Origin: Verrucomicrobium spinosum
Lineage (GTDB): Bacteria > Verrucomicrobiota > Verrucomicrobiia > JADLBR01 > JAIBCM01
Assembly: GCA_020718645.1 (NCBI GenBank)
Contig: DYRQ01000009.1
Coordinates: forward strand, 1-41,550
Direction: 5' to 3'
DNA length: 41,550 bases
The notes beneath the pieces were generated by a model. That model was not told where the DNA came from and did not search any database. It saw only the letters and a program-made list of their open reading frames with translations. The position numbers and the translations under genes are program-made. Within the stretch, counting starts at the first letter, position 1; every line of letters begins with the position of its first letter. Positions 23,629 through 32,136 of this stretch are shown piece by piece.

Positions 23629-24855
23629 CTAAAATGCAAACATTCTGACTTGCTCCCAAGCCCGCTTGAACATGCCAAGGGGGGATTTGAGCTTCCGGGT
23701 TTTAGCTTCTTTGCGGGTGGCTGTGAGCAACATCCCCAGCACCGCCGACAACTCAGGACGCGATAAATCTTCGGCATCACCCGAAAGATGATGCATGCGA
23801 GCACACAGAGATGGTTTACCGAACACGGAGGATACAAGACTCTCCACGCCTTTGAGCCTCGACCCGCCCCCAGTCAATAGTATCCCGGCACCAAAGAGTT
23901 TCACCTGCTCTCCCAATTCCTCTCGTATAATTTCTAGCGTCTCCTCCACACGAAGCCGGCAGACAGTTGCCAAACTCTTGGCGTAGATATTTTTCCCTGC
24001 GAAACCATTCGAGGCAGGGACTTGGAGAACCTGTTCTGGATCGAGCCCATCATCATCCACTGTGGCCATGCTGCACTTGATCTGCTCCGACTGGCGCAAG
24101 GGCAAGTGGAAGGCGCGGCTGATATCTTGGGTGACATGGTCGCCGCCGATCCCGACGACGCCCATCTTCTCCAGTCGCCCGTCGCAGAAAAAGGCGTAGT
24201 GCGTGAGCCCGCCCCCCATATCAATCACCAAGGCCCCGCTCTGCTTCTGATCCTCGTTCAATATCGCCTCGGCAGCCACCACTGGGCCGAGAGCATAATC
24301 AACGATGGCGATACCAGGCTCATGCACGCATTTGACAAAGTTCTGCAATCGTCCCTGCACACCATGCACCACCATGAAAACAGCCTCCAGCCGACGCCCG
24401 ATCATCCCGACAGGATCCTGCACTGGCTCCCCGCCATCTATGCTATACGATCTAGGCATCTCCGTGACCCTGAACCGTCCGGCATTTTCGTGCTGTTCCT
24501 GCACCATGTGATGCACTTCAGCGACATCGGCCTCGATGATATGATTATCTTCACGCAGGATTTCTTTCACCGTAACGCGCTCTTCGCATTGCAGGTGAGA
24601 GCCGCTGAGCACGAGGTTGACCTCATCCACGGTCACCCCGATTTTTGTTTCCGCTGCCAGGATAGCATCCCGCAGTGCCACGGCGGCTGCCTTGGGATCC
24701 ACAATCTCGCCTTTGCGCACGCCCGCAGAGGCCGTCTCGCTCGTGCCAAGAATATTCATCCCTCCATCACTACCCAACGAGCCAACAGCCACAGCAATTT
24801 TGCAGGTGCCCACTTCCAGAGCTACCACATGTTTGTCTTTGCGCCAAAATCCCAT
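23629..24855 (-). CDS. ftsA: Cell division protein FtsA
   Basis: A 408-residue actin-like ATPase that anchors FtsZ to the membrane. It shows phosphate loop 1 (VVALEVGTCKIAVAVG), the SHS2/1C insertion (about 85-165), phosphate loop 2 (VIDMGGGLTHYAFF), and the adenosine motif LLTGGGSRLKGVE. The last residues (GMFKRAWEQVRMFAF) form a basic and aromatic amphipathic helix, the membrane-targeting tail. AAGGAG lies 10 bases upstream of the ATG and overlaps the ftsQ stop codon region, so it is cotranslated with ftsQ. ftsZ follows 10 bases later. The C-terminal tail is well kept even though FtsZ is degenerate, which suggests that the anchoring function persists. Confidence 0.95.
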   Translation of the reverse strand: MGFWRKDKHVVALEVGTCKIAVAVGSLGSDGGMNILGTSETASAGVRKGEIVDPKAAAVALRDAILAAETKIGVTVDEVNLVLSGSHLQCEERVTVKEILREDNHIIEADVAEVHHMVQEQHENAGRFRVTEMPRSYSIDGGEPVQDPVGMIGRRLEAVFMVVHGVQGRLQNFVKCVHEPGIAIVDYALGPVVAAEAILNEDQKQSGALVIDMGGGLTHYAFFCDGRLEKMGVVGIGGDHVTQDISRAFHLPLRQSEQIKCSMATVDDDGLDPEQVLQVPASNGFAGKNIYAKSLATVCRLRVEETLEIIREELGEQVKLFGAGILLTGGGSRLKGVESLVSSVFGKPSLCARMHHLSGDAEDLSRPELSAVLGMLLTATRKEAKTRKLKSPLGMFKRAWEQVRMFAF

Positions 24856-24868
24856 CTTCTTTCACTCC

Positions 24869-25783
24869 TTAACTCGGATCCGGGACGAAGGTCACCGGCA
24901 CATTTCTCGCCACAGTCAAATCCACTGTCATAACATCTTTTTTTAATCTCCCCGCCTGGAAGTAAATCTGCCGCAGGCGATCCATCTGTTCTTTGTGCCG
25001 CGTCGAGTCTCCGCTGAAACAGATATAGCCTCCGCCCCGGGTTGCCAGCCGCAGCACATTCTCCTTGGACACATCCACACTCAAGAGGCTGAACTCCACT
25101 TTCACCGGAGACATTTCAATCTGAGAAAGCAGGTTCAGCGCGCTAAAAATCTCGTTGGCGTCCGAGGCCACCTTGTTACCAGGCACGATCATTTCCCACG
25201 GCGCTCCACGGATCTCGGGCAAGTGCGATACTTTCTCCCCAGAGCGTGGCCGCATGATCATCCCCTCCCGATCCACCGTGAAAATCCCCGGGCTCGGCTC
25301 CTTGGAATCTTTGTCAGTCACCACCCGCGCCAACGGCACCCGCTCTTTGACTTCTATGCTCAGCCGGTTTGGCAACTCCCTGCGCACGACCACCCCTTCG
25401 ACACACGGCTGGTCTTGGATACGCTTTTGCACCGCCAGCAAATCCACCTTCATGAGATTGATCCCCTTCGGCACAGACGCCCACTTCAGCACTTGGTCTT
25501 TGCGGATGCGCCCGACCACCTCCACCCGTATCTCCTCCAAGACATACTTCGGATTCTCGTAGCACATCTTGTCCGAGAGCCAGTGGAGCGAATAATAGAT
25601 CGAAGCGCAGGAACCACCCAGCAGCAGCAGCGCCATGATCAACTTGATGTAAAATCGCACGCTGCGTTTGCGTTTAAGCGTCTCCTTCACTTCGACACGG
25701 AGCGAGGCCGTCGGCACACGCGCCTTCCGACCCGCCCCAAACAGCGTTGCCCAAGACCATGGACCATTACCACGATGCTTCAT
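24869..25783 (-). CDS. ftsQ: Cell division protein FtsQ (POTRA-domain)
   Basis: A 304-residue bitopic division protein. It has a basic cytoplasmic N-terminus of 44 residues, one membrane segment (about 45-66), and a POTRA domain (about 83-150: YVLEEIRVEVVGRIRKDQVL, shown in part, then VKERVPLARV). A beta domain runs to the end. It links early and late divisome proteins. Sequence is weakly conserved in this family, so the call depends on topology, POTRA pattern, and position between ddl and ftsA. The ATG forms an ATGA overlap with the ddl stop and has GAGGAGG 8-9 bases upstream. Confidence 0.9.
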   Translation of the reverse strand: MKHRGNGPWSWATLFGAGRKARVPTASLRVEVKETLKRKRSVRFYIKLIMALLLLGGSCASIYYSLHWLSDKMCYENPKYVLEEIRVEVVGRIRKDQVLKWASVPKGINLMKVDLLAVQKRIQDQPCVEGVVVRRELPNRLSIEVKERVPLARVVTDKDSKEPSPGIFTVDREGMIMRPRSGEKVSHLPEIRGAPWEMIVPGNKVASDANEIFSALNLLSQIEMSPVKVEFSLLSVDVSKENVLRLATRGGGYICFSGDSTRHKEQMDRLRQIYFQAGRLKKDVMTVDLTVARNVPVTFVPDPS

Positions 25784-26685
25784 CGCGTTGCCCCTCCTCG
25801 CGCTGCTACAGACAATTCCACAATACGCTCACAGAGAGGGCCAAACTCCATTCCCTCGGCTTTGGCCGCCTTGGGCAACAGGCTCGTAGCCGTCATCCCA
25901 GGGATGGTGTTCACCTCGAGCACCGATGGTTTTCCCTCGCCATCTATCAACACATCCACACGCGAATAAACCTCGCATCCGAGAGCGCGGTGCGCTGCCA
26001 GAGCGGCCTCCTGCACCGCGGCGGTGACACTATCCGAAAGCTCCGCCGGACAAAAATATTCCGACCCCCCCGCCGTGTATTTATGCGCGAAATCATAAAA
26101 CCCGCCCACGGGCCGTATCTCGACTACAGGCAGAGTGCGGTCGCCCAAAATCCCAACGGTCAATTCGCGGCCCACCACCATGGTCTCGGCTATGGCACAG
26201 TCGTCGTGGCGCAAGGCCTCCGCCACCGCCGCCTCCCAATCGCCTGCTGTATGCACACGGCTCACGCCCACGCTCGACCCTTGTTTGGCAGGTTTCACCA
26301 CCACGGGCAAAGGCAGCGTGCACGGGGCAGGGCTGCGCAGCACTTGGTAGCGCGGCGTCGGCACTCCGGCTCGCACGAAAAGTTCTTTGGTGATCTCCTT
26401 ATCAAAAGCTTTGCGGCTGGCGTCCTCGCCACAGCCAGTAAACGCCACCCCTTTCGAGGCGAGGTAGCGCTGCACACCGCCGTCTTCACCATAGGTTCCA
26501 TGCAGCGCGATAAACACCGCATCCGCTCCCTCAAAGCCTGAAAACTCCGTGCAGTCCACATCTACCTCGGACACTTCATGTCCTAGGTCTTTCAAAGCTC
26601 CGGCCACGGCTGAGCCCGAACGCAATGATACTTCCCGTTCCTCTGACACCCCACCTTTCAGCACGCAAATTTTCATCGTTTTCAT
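25780..26685 (-). CDS. ddl: D-alanine--D-alanine ligase
   Basis: A 301-residue ATP-grasp enzyme that joins two D-Ala in the cytoplasm to supply the dipeptide used by MurF. Visible motifs are CVLKGGVSEEREVSLRSG near the N-terminus, ALHGTYGEDG, VVVKPAKQGSSVGVS, and the C-terminal metal-binding VLEVNTIPGMT. Length is normal for the DdlB type. It starts at an ATG overlapping the murC-murB stop as ATGA (another ATG three codons later is possible), and ends overlapping the ftsQ start. It supplies the product needed by murF, 8 kb upstream in the same cluster. Confidence 0.96.
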   Translation of the reverse strand: MKTMKICVLKGGVSEEREVSLRSGSAVAGALKDLGHEVSEVDVDCTEFSGFEGADAVFIALHGTYGEDGGVQRYLASKGVAFTGCGEDASRKAFDKEITKELFVRAGVPTPRYQVLRSPAPCTLPLPVVVKPAKQGSSVGVSRVHTAGDWEAAVAEALRHDDCAIAETMVVGRELTVGILGDRTLPVVEIRPVGGFYDFAHKYTAGGSEYFCPAELSDSVTAAVQEAALAAHRALGCEVYSRVDVLIDGEGKPSVLEVNTIPGMTATSLLPKAAKAEGMEFGPLCERIVELSVAARGGATR

Positions 26686-28958
26686 TCATTGTCTCCCAAA
26701 ATAATAACTTCCGTCTCCATCTCTACCCCCCGTTGGGCACGCACTTCGGCTTGCACCTCGGCTATGAGCCCGAGCACATCTGCCGCTGTGGCACCGCCAT
26801 CGTTGACGATAAAATTTCCGTGCTCCACGCTCACGCGGGCACCGCCCCTGCGCCGGTTTTTCAGGCCTAGCTCATCCACCAACTTGCCGGCTGGACAACT
26901 CTCAGGGTTCTTAAAAATGCAACCCGCACTGGGCATGGCTGGCTGGCTCGTCCAGCGCTTGCCACTGTATTCTTTCAGGGTGGTAGCGATCTGCTCTTCT
27001 TTGGCGGGCAGCAGCTCGAATGATGCGCCCAGCGCGATCCGACCCACCATGCCGGGAACTTCGCGGTATTGCGCACCGAACTCATCCGTGGGTCTATCAT
27101 GGATCGTCCCATCCATCTCGGCCACGCGCACACTGCGCACTCTCTCGAAAGTCCATCCACCCATCGCCCCGGCATTCATGCGGAGCGCGCCCCCGACACT
27201 CGCGGGGATCCCTTCCATAAATTCGATTCCACCCAAGCCGGCCTTGCGTGCAGCAGCCACCAGTGCTCCGAGCCGGACACCCGCCCCGGCATCTACCCGG
27301 GTGCCATGGATGCTCACGCGTTGAAAATACTCCGATCCCAGGCTCAGCACGACGCCGCGGATGCCCCCATCTCTCACCAGCACATTCGACCCACGACCCA
27401 GCACGGTCAACGGTGTGCCGTGCGTGTGGCAATAGGAGAGAATGGCCGCAAGATCTCGCTCATCGGCAGGCTCACACCAAAGGTCGGCAGGCCCGCCAAT
27501 CCGGAATGTCGTGTGTTTCGAAAGCTCTTCCCCGGGGATCAGTTTGCTCGCCTCGCTCACCAGAGGTGTCAGCGCATCGTGCAGGGCTAGAGCGGATGCC
27601 ACTCGTTCCGCCACACGGTTGATATCACCGGCACCCATGAGCACGATCAGATCGCCTGGCTGGGACTCCCGCAAGAGCGCGCCGGCCATACTCCCGAGAT
27701 GCGGGTGATAGGTCACGCGATGCTGGCCTGAAACCCGCACGGCATCAGCTACCGTCTGGCCCGACACTCCAGGGATGGGCTTTTCTCCCGAGCTATAGAC
27801 ATCTGATATTACCAGACGATCAGCCTCTTGGAATGCGGTGGAAAACTCATCGCGCAACAGTTGTGTCCGCGAGTAACGGTGCGGCTGGAAGGCTGCCACC
27901 ACACGCCCGGCTCCTGTGCCCCGTGCCGCCAGTAGCGTGGCACGAATTTCACTCGGGTGATGAGCGTAGTCATCCACGACCACGCGGGATCCCCTGTAGC
28001 GGACATCAAAACGACGGCGAGCACCGCGGAATTTCGATAAGCCCGCTGCCACAGAGCTAAACTCCGCGCCAAGAGCGAGCGCCACGGCAACAGCCCCTGT
28101 AGCATTGCTCACATTGTGGCGGCCCGGCACCTCGAGGCGGATGACCCCGAGTTGAGCCCCCTCCTTTTCCACGCAAAATTCAGAACCGAAGGAATCCAAT
28201 ACTACGCCTGTCGCCCGCACCTCAGCACTCGAGCCCAAACCGTAGGAGATGCTGCGCCCTGCTTTGGCGCAGATCTCGGAAGCGTTATGATCCTCGATGC
28301 AATAGCAGACAGGCCCGCTCACACTGGCGACCCGCGCGGCAAACGCCTCTTTCACCGCCGCCTCATCCCGGAAATAATCCAGATGCTCCGCCTCGATATT
28401 GAGCACGATACACGCGTGGGCTGCCAGCTCAAGAAAGGAGCCATCACTCTCGTCCGCCTCGATAATAAAATGCTCTCCCCCACCCCAATCTGCACTCTCA
28501 CCCAGCGCTGGCACATCGGCACCGACATAGTAGGAAGGATCCATGCCCGCCTCCCGCAACGCAGAGGCCAGCATGGCAGTAGTCGTGGTCTTGCCGTGAG
28601 TGCCGCAGACCAGCACCGATTTTTTCTCGCGGGACAGGGCAGCCAGCAAAGTGGCGCGGCGGATTTCCGGGACACCAGCAGCCCGGGCGGCTTGGCGCTC
28701 GGGATTCTCCGGCCTGACAGCCGAGGAATAGACCAGCAGCGAGGAGCCCGACACCTGGGACATTTCATGTCCTAGGTAGAAGCCAAGGCCCTGGTCCCTG
28801 AGCCTGCGCACTGCGGCACTTTCCTTGAGATCAGAACCCGTGACACGGTGCCCCATGCGCAGCAGCAGGTTGGCCAGCCCGATCATGCCGCTACCCGAGA
28901 CGCCCACCAAATGAATCCGGCTGGGCAGGGTTTGCAAGAGGCGATGCACCGTATCCAT
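26682..28958 (-). CDS. murC-murB: Fused UDP-MurNAc--L-alanine ligase / UDP-MurNAc dehydrogenase
   Basis: A 758-residue bifunctional protein. The MurC half (1 to about 465) has the Rossmann start HLVGVSGSGMIGLA, the ATP loop CGTHGKTTTTAML (118-130), and DDYAHHPSEI. The MurB half (about 473-758) has the FAD-binding segment TVLGRGSNVLVRDGG, GIPASVGGALRMNAGA, and SAGCIFKNP, where Cys takes the place of the usual catalytic Ser proton donor. It thus performs the last step forming UDP-MurNAc and the first amino-acid addition. No frameshift or stop lies between halves, so this is one polypeptide. The ATG at 28958 sits one base after the murG stop; 17 extra upstream residues in frame overlap murG and are rejected. 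Confidence 0.95.
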   Translation of the reverse strand: MDTVHRLLQTLPSRIHLVGVSGSGMIGLANLLLRMGHRVTGSDLKESAAVRRLRDQGLGFYLGHEMSQVSGSSLLVYSSAVRPENPERQAARAAGVPEIRRATLLAALSREKKSVLVCGTHGKTTTTAMLASALREAGMDPSYYVGADVPALGESADWGGGEHFIIEADESDGSFLELAAHACIVLNIEAEHLDYFRDEAAVKEAFAARVASVSGPVCYCIEDHNASEICAKAGRSISYGLGSSAEVRATGVVLDSFGSEFCVEKEGAQLGVIRLEVPGRHNVSNATGAVAVALALGAEFSSVAAGLSKFRGARRRFDVRYRGSRVVVDDYAHHPSEIRATLLAARGTGAGRVVAAFQPHRYSRTQLLRDEFSTAFQEADRLVISDVYSSGEKPIPGVSGQTVADAVRVSGQHRVTYHPHLGSMAGALLRESQPGDLIVLMGAGDINRVAERVASALALHDALTPLVSEASKLIPGEELSKHTTFRIGGPADLWCEPADERDLAAILSYCHTHGTPLTVLGRGSNVLVRDGGIRGVVLSLGSEYFQRVSIHGTRVDAGAGVRLGALVAAARKAGLGGIEFMEGIPASVGGALRMNAGAMGGWTFERVRSVRVAEMDGTIHDRPTDEFGAQYREVPGMVGRIALGASFELLPAKEEQIATTLKEYSGKRWTSQPAMPSAGCIFKNPESCPAGKLVDELGLKNRRRGGARVSVEHGNFIVNDGGATAADVLGLIAEVQAEVRAQRGVEMETEVIILGDNE

Positions 28959-28959
28959 A

Positions 28960-30057
28960 TTACACGAATCGCGCCTCCACCGCACACGCGACATTTTTCG
29001 CAGCGTCACCGGGAGAAAATGCGCGGCAAGCCATGCTCATTTTCTCGAGCATGGCGCTATTTTCCAGAAGAGCACCCAACCCGTGAGCCAATCTTCCCTC
29101 CCCGATCTGCCCCTGTTCGACTACGACAGCAGCCCCAGCTTTCTCCAAAATTTTCGCGTTGTGATACTGGTGATTCTCCGCCGCGTGCGGATAAGGTATT
29201 AAAACACTGGGCACACCGGCGTTCCCAAGTTCAGCCAAGGTGCCGGCTCCACTGCGGGACAACGCCAAATCCGATGCCGAGTAAACCGGGGCCATGTCAT
29301 GACAGAATTCCAAGACTTTGGCTTTGAATTTTTCGCGGCGATAATTGTATTCCACAATCGCCAGATCTTCGCTGCCTGTCAGGTGGATGAACTGCCAGTT
29401 CTCCCGATGTTCTCCCCACGAAGGCAGACACTGGATCACGGCCTCGTTAATCCCATGCGCTCCTTGGCTCCCACCCATGACGAGCAAAGTTTTCCGGCCT
29501 GGCTCGAGTCCTAGCTGCTCGCAAGCCTTGCCACGGTCCACGCCCACCAGACCGGGTCTCACCGGGGTGCCCGTGAACACGCAGGAACGCGCGGCAGGCA
29601 ACTCTTTTTCACATTCATGAAACCCGACCAGCACAGCGCCGACATGCGGTGCGAGCTGGCGCGTGACCTTGCCTGGGATGGCATTGGATTCATGAATGAG
29701 CGACGGCACGCTCAGTTTCGAGGCGAGGAGCAGCGGCACCGCCGAAGTAAAACCTCCCATGCCGAGCACCGCCGAGGGCTTCCAATCTTTGAACAACCGG
29801 GCGCACTCGACTTGGGTCTTGAACAACTTCCACGCAAACAGGACCGCCTTCGGACCGATGCCCGGCCAGCCGATCGCTGACAGCGGGATAGACGGGAACT
29901 CGGGATATTTTGAAACCACCTGCGCGTCTATCGGTTTCGACGAAATGATCAGCTTGATCTCGTGTCCCCGTGCCAGCAGTTCACCCGCGACCGAAAGCCC
30001 CGGGAAAAGGTGCCCACCTGTGCCTCCGCACGCTATGGCTATTCTACCTGTTTTCAT
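28960..30057 (-). CDS. murG: UDP-GlcNAc:lipid I N-acetylglucosaminyltransferase
   Basis: A 365-residue GT28 glycosyltransferase that converts lipid I to lipid II on the inner face of the membrane. The N-terminal domain carries ACGGTGGHLFPGLSVA and the GGFTSAVPLLLA and HESNAIPGKVTR motifs. The C-terminal UDP-GlcNAc site has VMGGSQGAHGIN and SRSGAGTLAELGNAGVPSVLIPYPHA, given here in part. Start ATG overlaps the ftsW stop as ATGA; one base separates its stop from the murC-murB start. Length and motifs are standard. Confidence 0.97.
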   Translation of the reverse strand: MKTGRIAIACGGTGGHLFPGLSVAGELLARGHEIKLIISSKPIDAQVVSKYPEFPSIPLSAIGWPGIGPKAVLFAWKLFKTQVECARLFKDWKPSAVLGMGGFTSAVPLLLASKLSVPSLIHESNAIPGKVTRQLAPHVGAVLVGFHECEKELPAARSCVFTGTPVRPGLVGVDRGKACEQLGLEPGRKTLLVMGGSQGAHGINEAVIQCLPSWGEHRENWQFIHLTGSEDLAIVEYNYRREKFKAKVLEFCHDMAPVYSASDLALSRSGAGTLAELGNAGVPSVLIPYPHAAENHQYHNAKILEKAGAAVVVEQGQIGEGRLAHGLGALLENSAMLEKMSMACRAFSPGDAAKNVACAVEARFV

Positions 30058-31232
30058 GCCATACCTCCTTGGGGAAACGGGACATTCTGTGGTGACACCA
30101 CGCTACGCGGCGAGTGTTTCGCCACGCTAATCAGCAGCCCCACTAGCGCCATGCAGGCCACCATGTTGGAGCCACCAGCACTGATGAATGGCAACGCCAG
30201 ACCTTTATTCGGCAGCAGCTTGGTGACCACTCCGATGTTGATGAAAGCTTGGAACGATACCAGCGTGACGATGCCAGTAGCCAAAAGTGATCCCGTGGCA
30301 TCCTTCGCCATGACTGCGATATAGCCGCCCGTGGCTGCCACCACCACATAGCATAACACGATCATGAGCGTCGCCCGCATACCGAGTTCCTCCCCGATGA
30401 TAGAAAATATGAAATCCGTGTGCGCCTCGGGCACATAATACATTTTTTGACGGCTCTCCCCGAGCCCCAATCCCAGCGGCCCACCCGACCCCAACGCGAT
30501 CAGGGATTGCTGCTGCTGGTAATCCTCGCCCAAAGCATGTTTGTCTTTGGCCGCCTTGCCGCCACCGGGACTGCCGGCATGCTGTTGCTCAGTTTTTTTC
30601 TGAACATAGGCCTCGATACGCCGCATGCGTTCGGGGTCTTTCATAATCACTACAGAGACCAGTAGGCCAGCGGCCAGGCCAGATACTGCGAGATAGTGCC
30701 AGCGCACACCGGCCACAAACCAAACCACAAAGGTGACCCCGGCCAAGAGCAAGGTCGTGCCGATGTCTTTTTCAAAAAGAATCAACCCCAGCAATGCGCC
30801 CACCACGAGACCCGGCGCTAGGAATCCGATCCAGAAGGTGTGTATTTGCTTTGTGTTTTTCCCATACCACCAACCGAGAAATAGCAGGATCACGATCTTA
30901 GCAAACTCGCTAGGCTGCACGGTGAAACCGCCGAAGCCGATCCAGCGACTTGCACCTTTGATCCTGTGTCCGACACCTGGCACATAACAGAGGATCAACC
31001 CAACTGCACCCAAAGCCACCAGCACCCAGATGCACTGACCCCAGACACGGTAGTCCGTGCACGCCATCACCACCGCTGCCACCAGCCCAACTACCATGTA
31101 GAGGGACTGGCTTCTGACCAGCGAAGATTGGTCGCGCATCGAGCTGGCGCTCGTCAGCATCACAATGCCCACGCCTAGCAGTATGAACACTGCTAGGCTC
31201 AGCCAAAACGATGCGGACCGGCTATGGTTCAC
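30054..31232 (-). CDS. ftsW: Septal peptidoglycan glycosyltransferase FtsW
   Basis: A 392-residue SEDS-family membrane protein with about ten hydrophobic segments that polymerises lipid II at the septum together with FtsI. Typical features are YRVWGQCIWVLVALG, GFTVQPSEFAKIVILLFL (SEDS signature after TM4), EKDIGTTLLL, the large periplasmic loop ending in EAHTDFIFSIIGEELG, and the GLALPFISAGGSNMVACM segment near the end. The start is GTG, 4 bases after the stop of the LysM gene, without a strong ribosome binding site. Translation coupling with the LysM gene is likely. Confidence 0.95.
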   Translation of the reverse strand: MNHSRSASFWLSLAVFILLGVGIVMLTSASSMRDQSSLVRSQSLYMVVGLVAAVVMACTDYRVWGQCIWVLVALGAVGLILCYVPGVGHRIKGASRWIGFGGFTVQPSEFAKIVILLFLGWWYGKNTKQIHTFWIGFLAPGLVVGALLGLILFEKDIGTTLLLAGVTFVVWFVAGVRWHYLAVSGLAAGLLVSVVIMKDPERMRRIEAYVQKKTEQQHAGSPGGGKAAKDKHALGEDYQQQQSLIALGSGGPLGLGLGESRQKMYYVPEAHTDFIFSIIGEELGMRATLMIVLCYVVVAATGGYIAVMAKDATGSLLATGIVTLVSFQAFINIGVVTKLLPNKGLALPFISAGGSNMVACMALVGLLISVAKHSPRSVVSPQNVPFPQGGMA

Positions 31233-31236
31233 GGGC

Positions 31237-32136
31237 TCAGTGTTTGTTCATGGCCAGCTCTTCAGCCGAGCGGGCTTTGGTGTTTTTCTGGATGTTCTCC
31301 TGCTGCGCCGCGCTCGTGGGGCGGGGCAGAACCAGTTTGGTGCCAATGCCAAGCTTGGACGGGTCAGTGATATTATTGACCTGCATCAACTCGCCTGCAG
31401 TGGTTCCAAATTTTTTGGCGATACGCACCAGCGTGTCGCCCTTGGATACAGTATAGGTTTCTCCAGAATTCGCTACCGCAGAAGCTGCTGCAACTGGAGC
31501 CGAGGCGACAGGCGCCACCTCTTCCGATACGGGTAGGGGCGCTGGCGCAGAGGCCACAGCTTTCGGCGCTGATGCGCCACCGGGTATCTTGAGCACCTGT
31601 CCGATACGAAGTGCGTCGGTGCTCATCGCGTTCGCTGCACGGATCTGCGAGATGCTGACTCCACTCACGCGGGAGATTTTGCTCAGAGTATCGCCTTTCA
31701 CCACTTTGTAGCTGGCTGCGGTGCCTGAGGTTTTTGCCTGCGCGACTGCCGCAACAGGTTGCGTGGGCACCTTGCGCAAAGCCACTTCTGGCGCCGGAGC
31801 CGCCGCCACACCCTCACGGAGCATGGGCTGGTCGCCGCCGCGCATCTTGGTGGCCAACTGCACGCCTGGTTCCACCGAAGCATCCACTACCGGCTCGATT
31901 TCCTCGTCCTCCTTGGAGGCGAGTTCGTCGGACTCAGGTGCCATATCTTCGGGCGTCATCTTATCCACCGGATGTTCGGTGGGATTTTTTTGTGCTACCT
32001 GATCCATCTGGTCGGCGCGAACCCAGTGGAAGGCGAATGCGCCGCCTATGATCAGGACATGCAGGGCTAGGACTATGAGGAAGACATGCGACATGCGCAC
32101 GCCTTCTCCCAGTTCGTTGTTGGTTTCGGGTTTCAT
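31237..32136 (-). CDS. Membrane-anchored protein with two LysM domains in the dcw cluster
   Basis: A 299-residue protein with a short cytoplasmic N-terminus, one membrane segment (about 17-38), a long acidic and Ala/Pro-rich linker, and two LysM peptidoglycan-binding domains (142-185: YKVVKGDTLSKISRVSG; 226-270: YTVSKGDTLVRIAKKFG). There is no hydrolase domain. Its start overlaps the murD stop as ATGA and ftsW follows 4 bases after. LysM domains bind the glycan strands, so this protein probably tethers or positions the divisome against the wall. It is not part of the classical E. coli dcw cluster; its tight embedding argues for a division role. Confidence 0.88.
   Translation of the reverse strand: MKPETNNELGEGVRMSHVFLIVLALHVLIIGGAFAFHWVRADQMDQVAQKNPTEHPVDKMTPEDMAPESDELASKEDEEIEPVVDASVEPGVQLATKMRGGDQPMLREGVAAAPAPEVALRKVPTQPVAAVAQAKTSGTAASYKVVKGDTLSKISRVSGVSISQIRAANAMSTDALRIGQVLKIPGGASAPKAVASAPAPLPVSEEVAPVASAPVAAASAVANSGETYTVSKGDTLVRIAKKFGTTAGELMQVNNITDPSKLGIGTKLVLPRPTSAAQQENIQKNTKARSAEELAMNKH

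Noticed and set aside
23619-23837. 73-residue N-terminal extension of ftsZ in the open frame
   Set aside because: It lies inside ftsA, is Cys-rich and unlike FtsZ, and a good ribosome binding site precedes the ATG at 23618.
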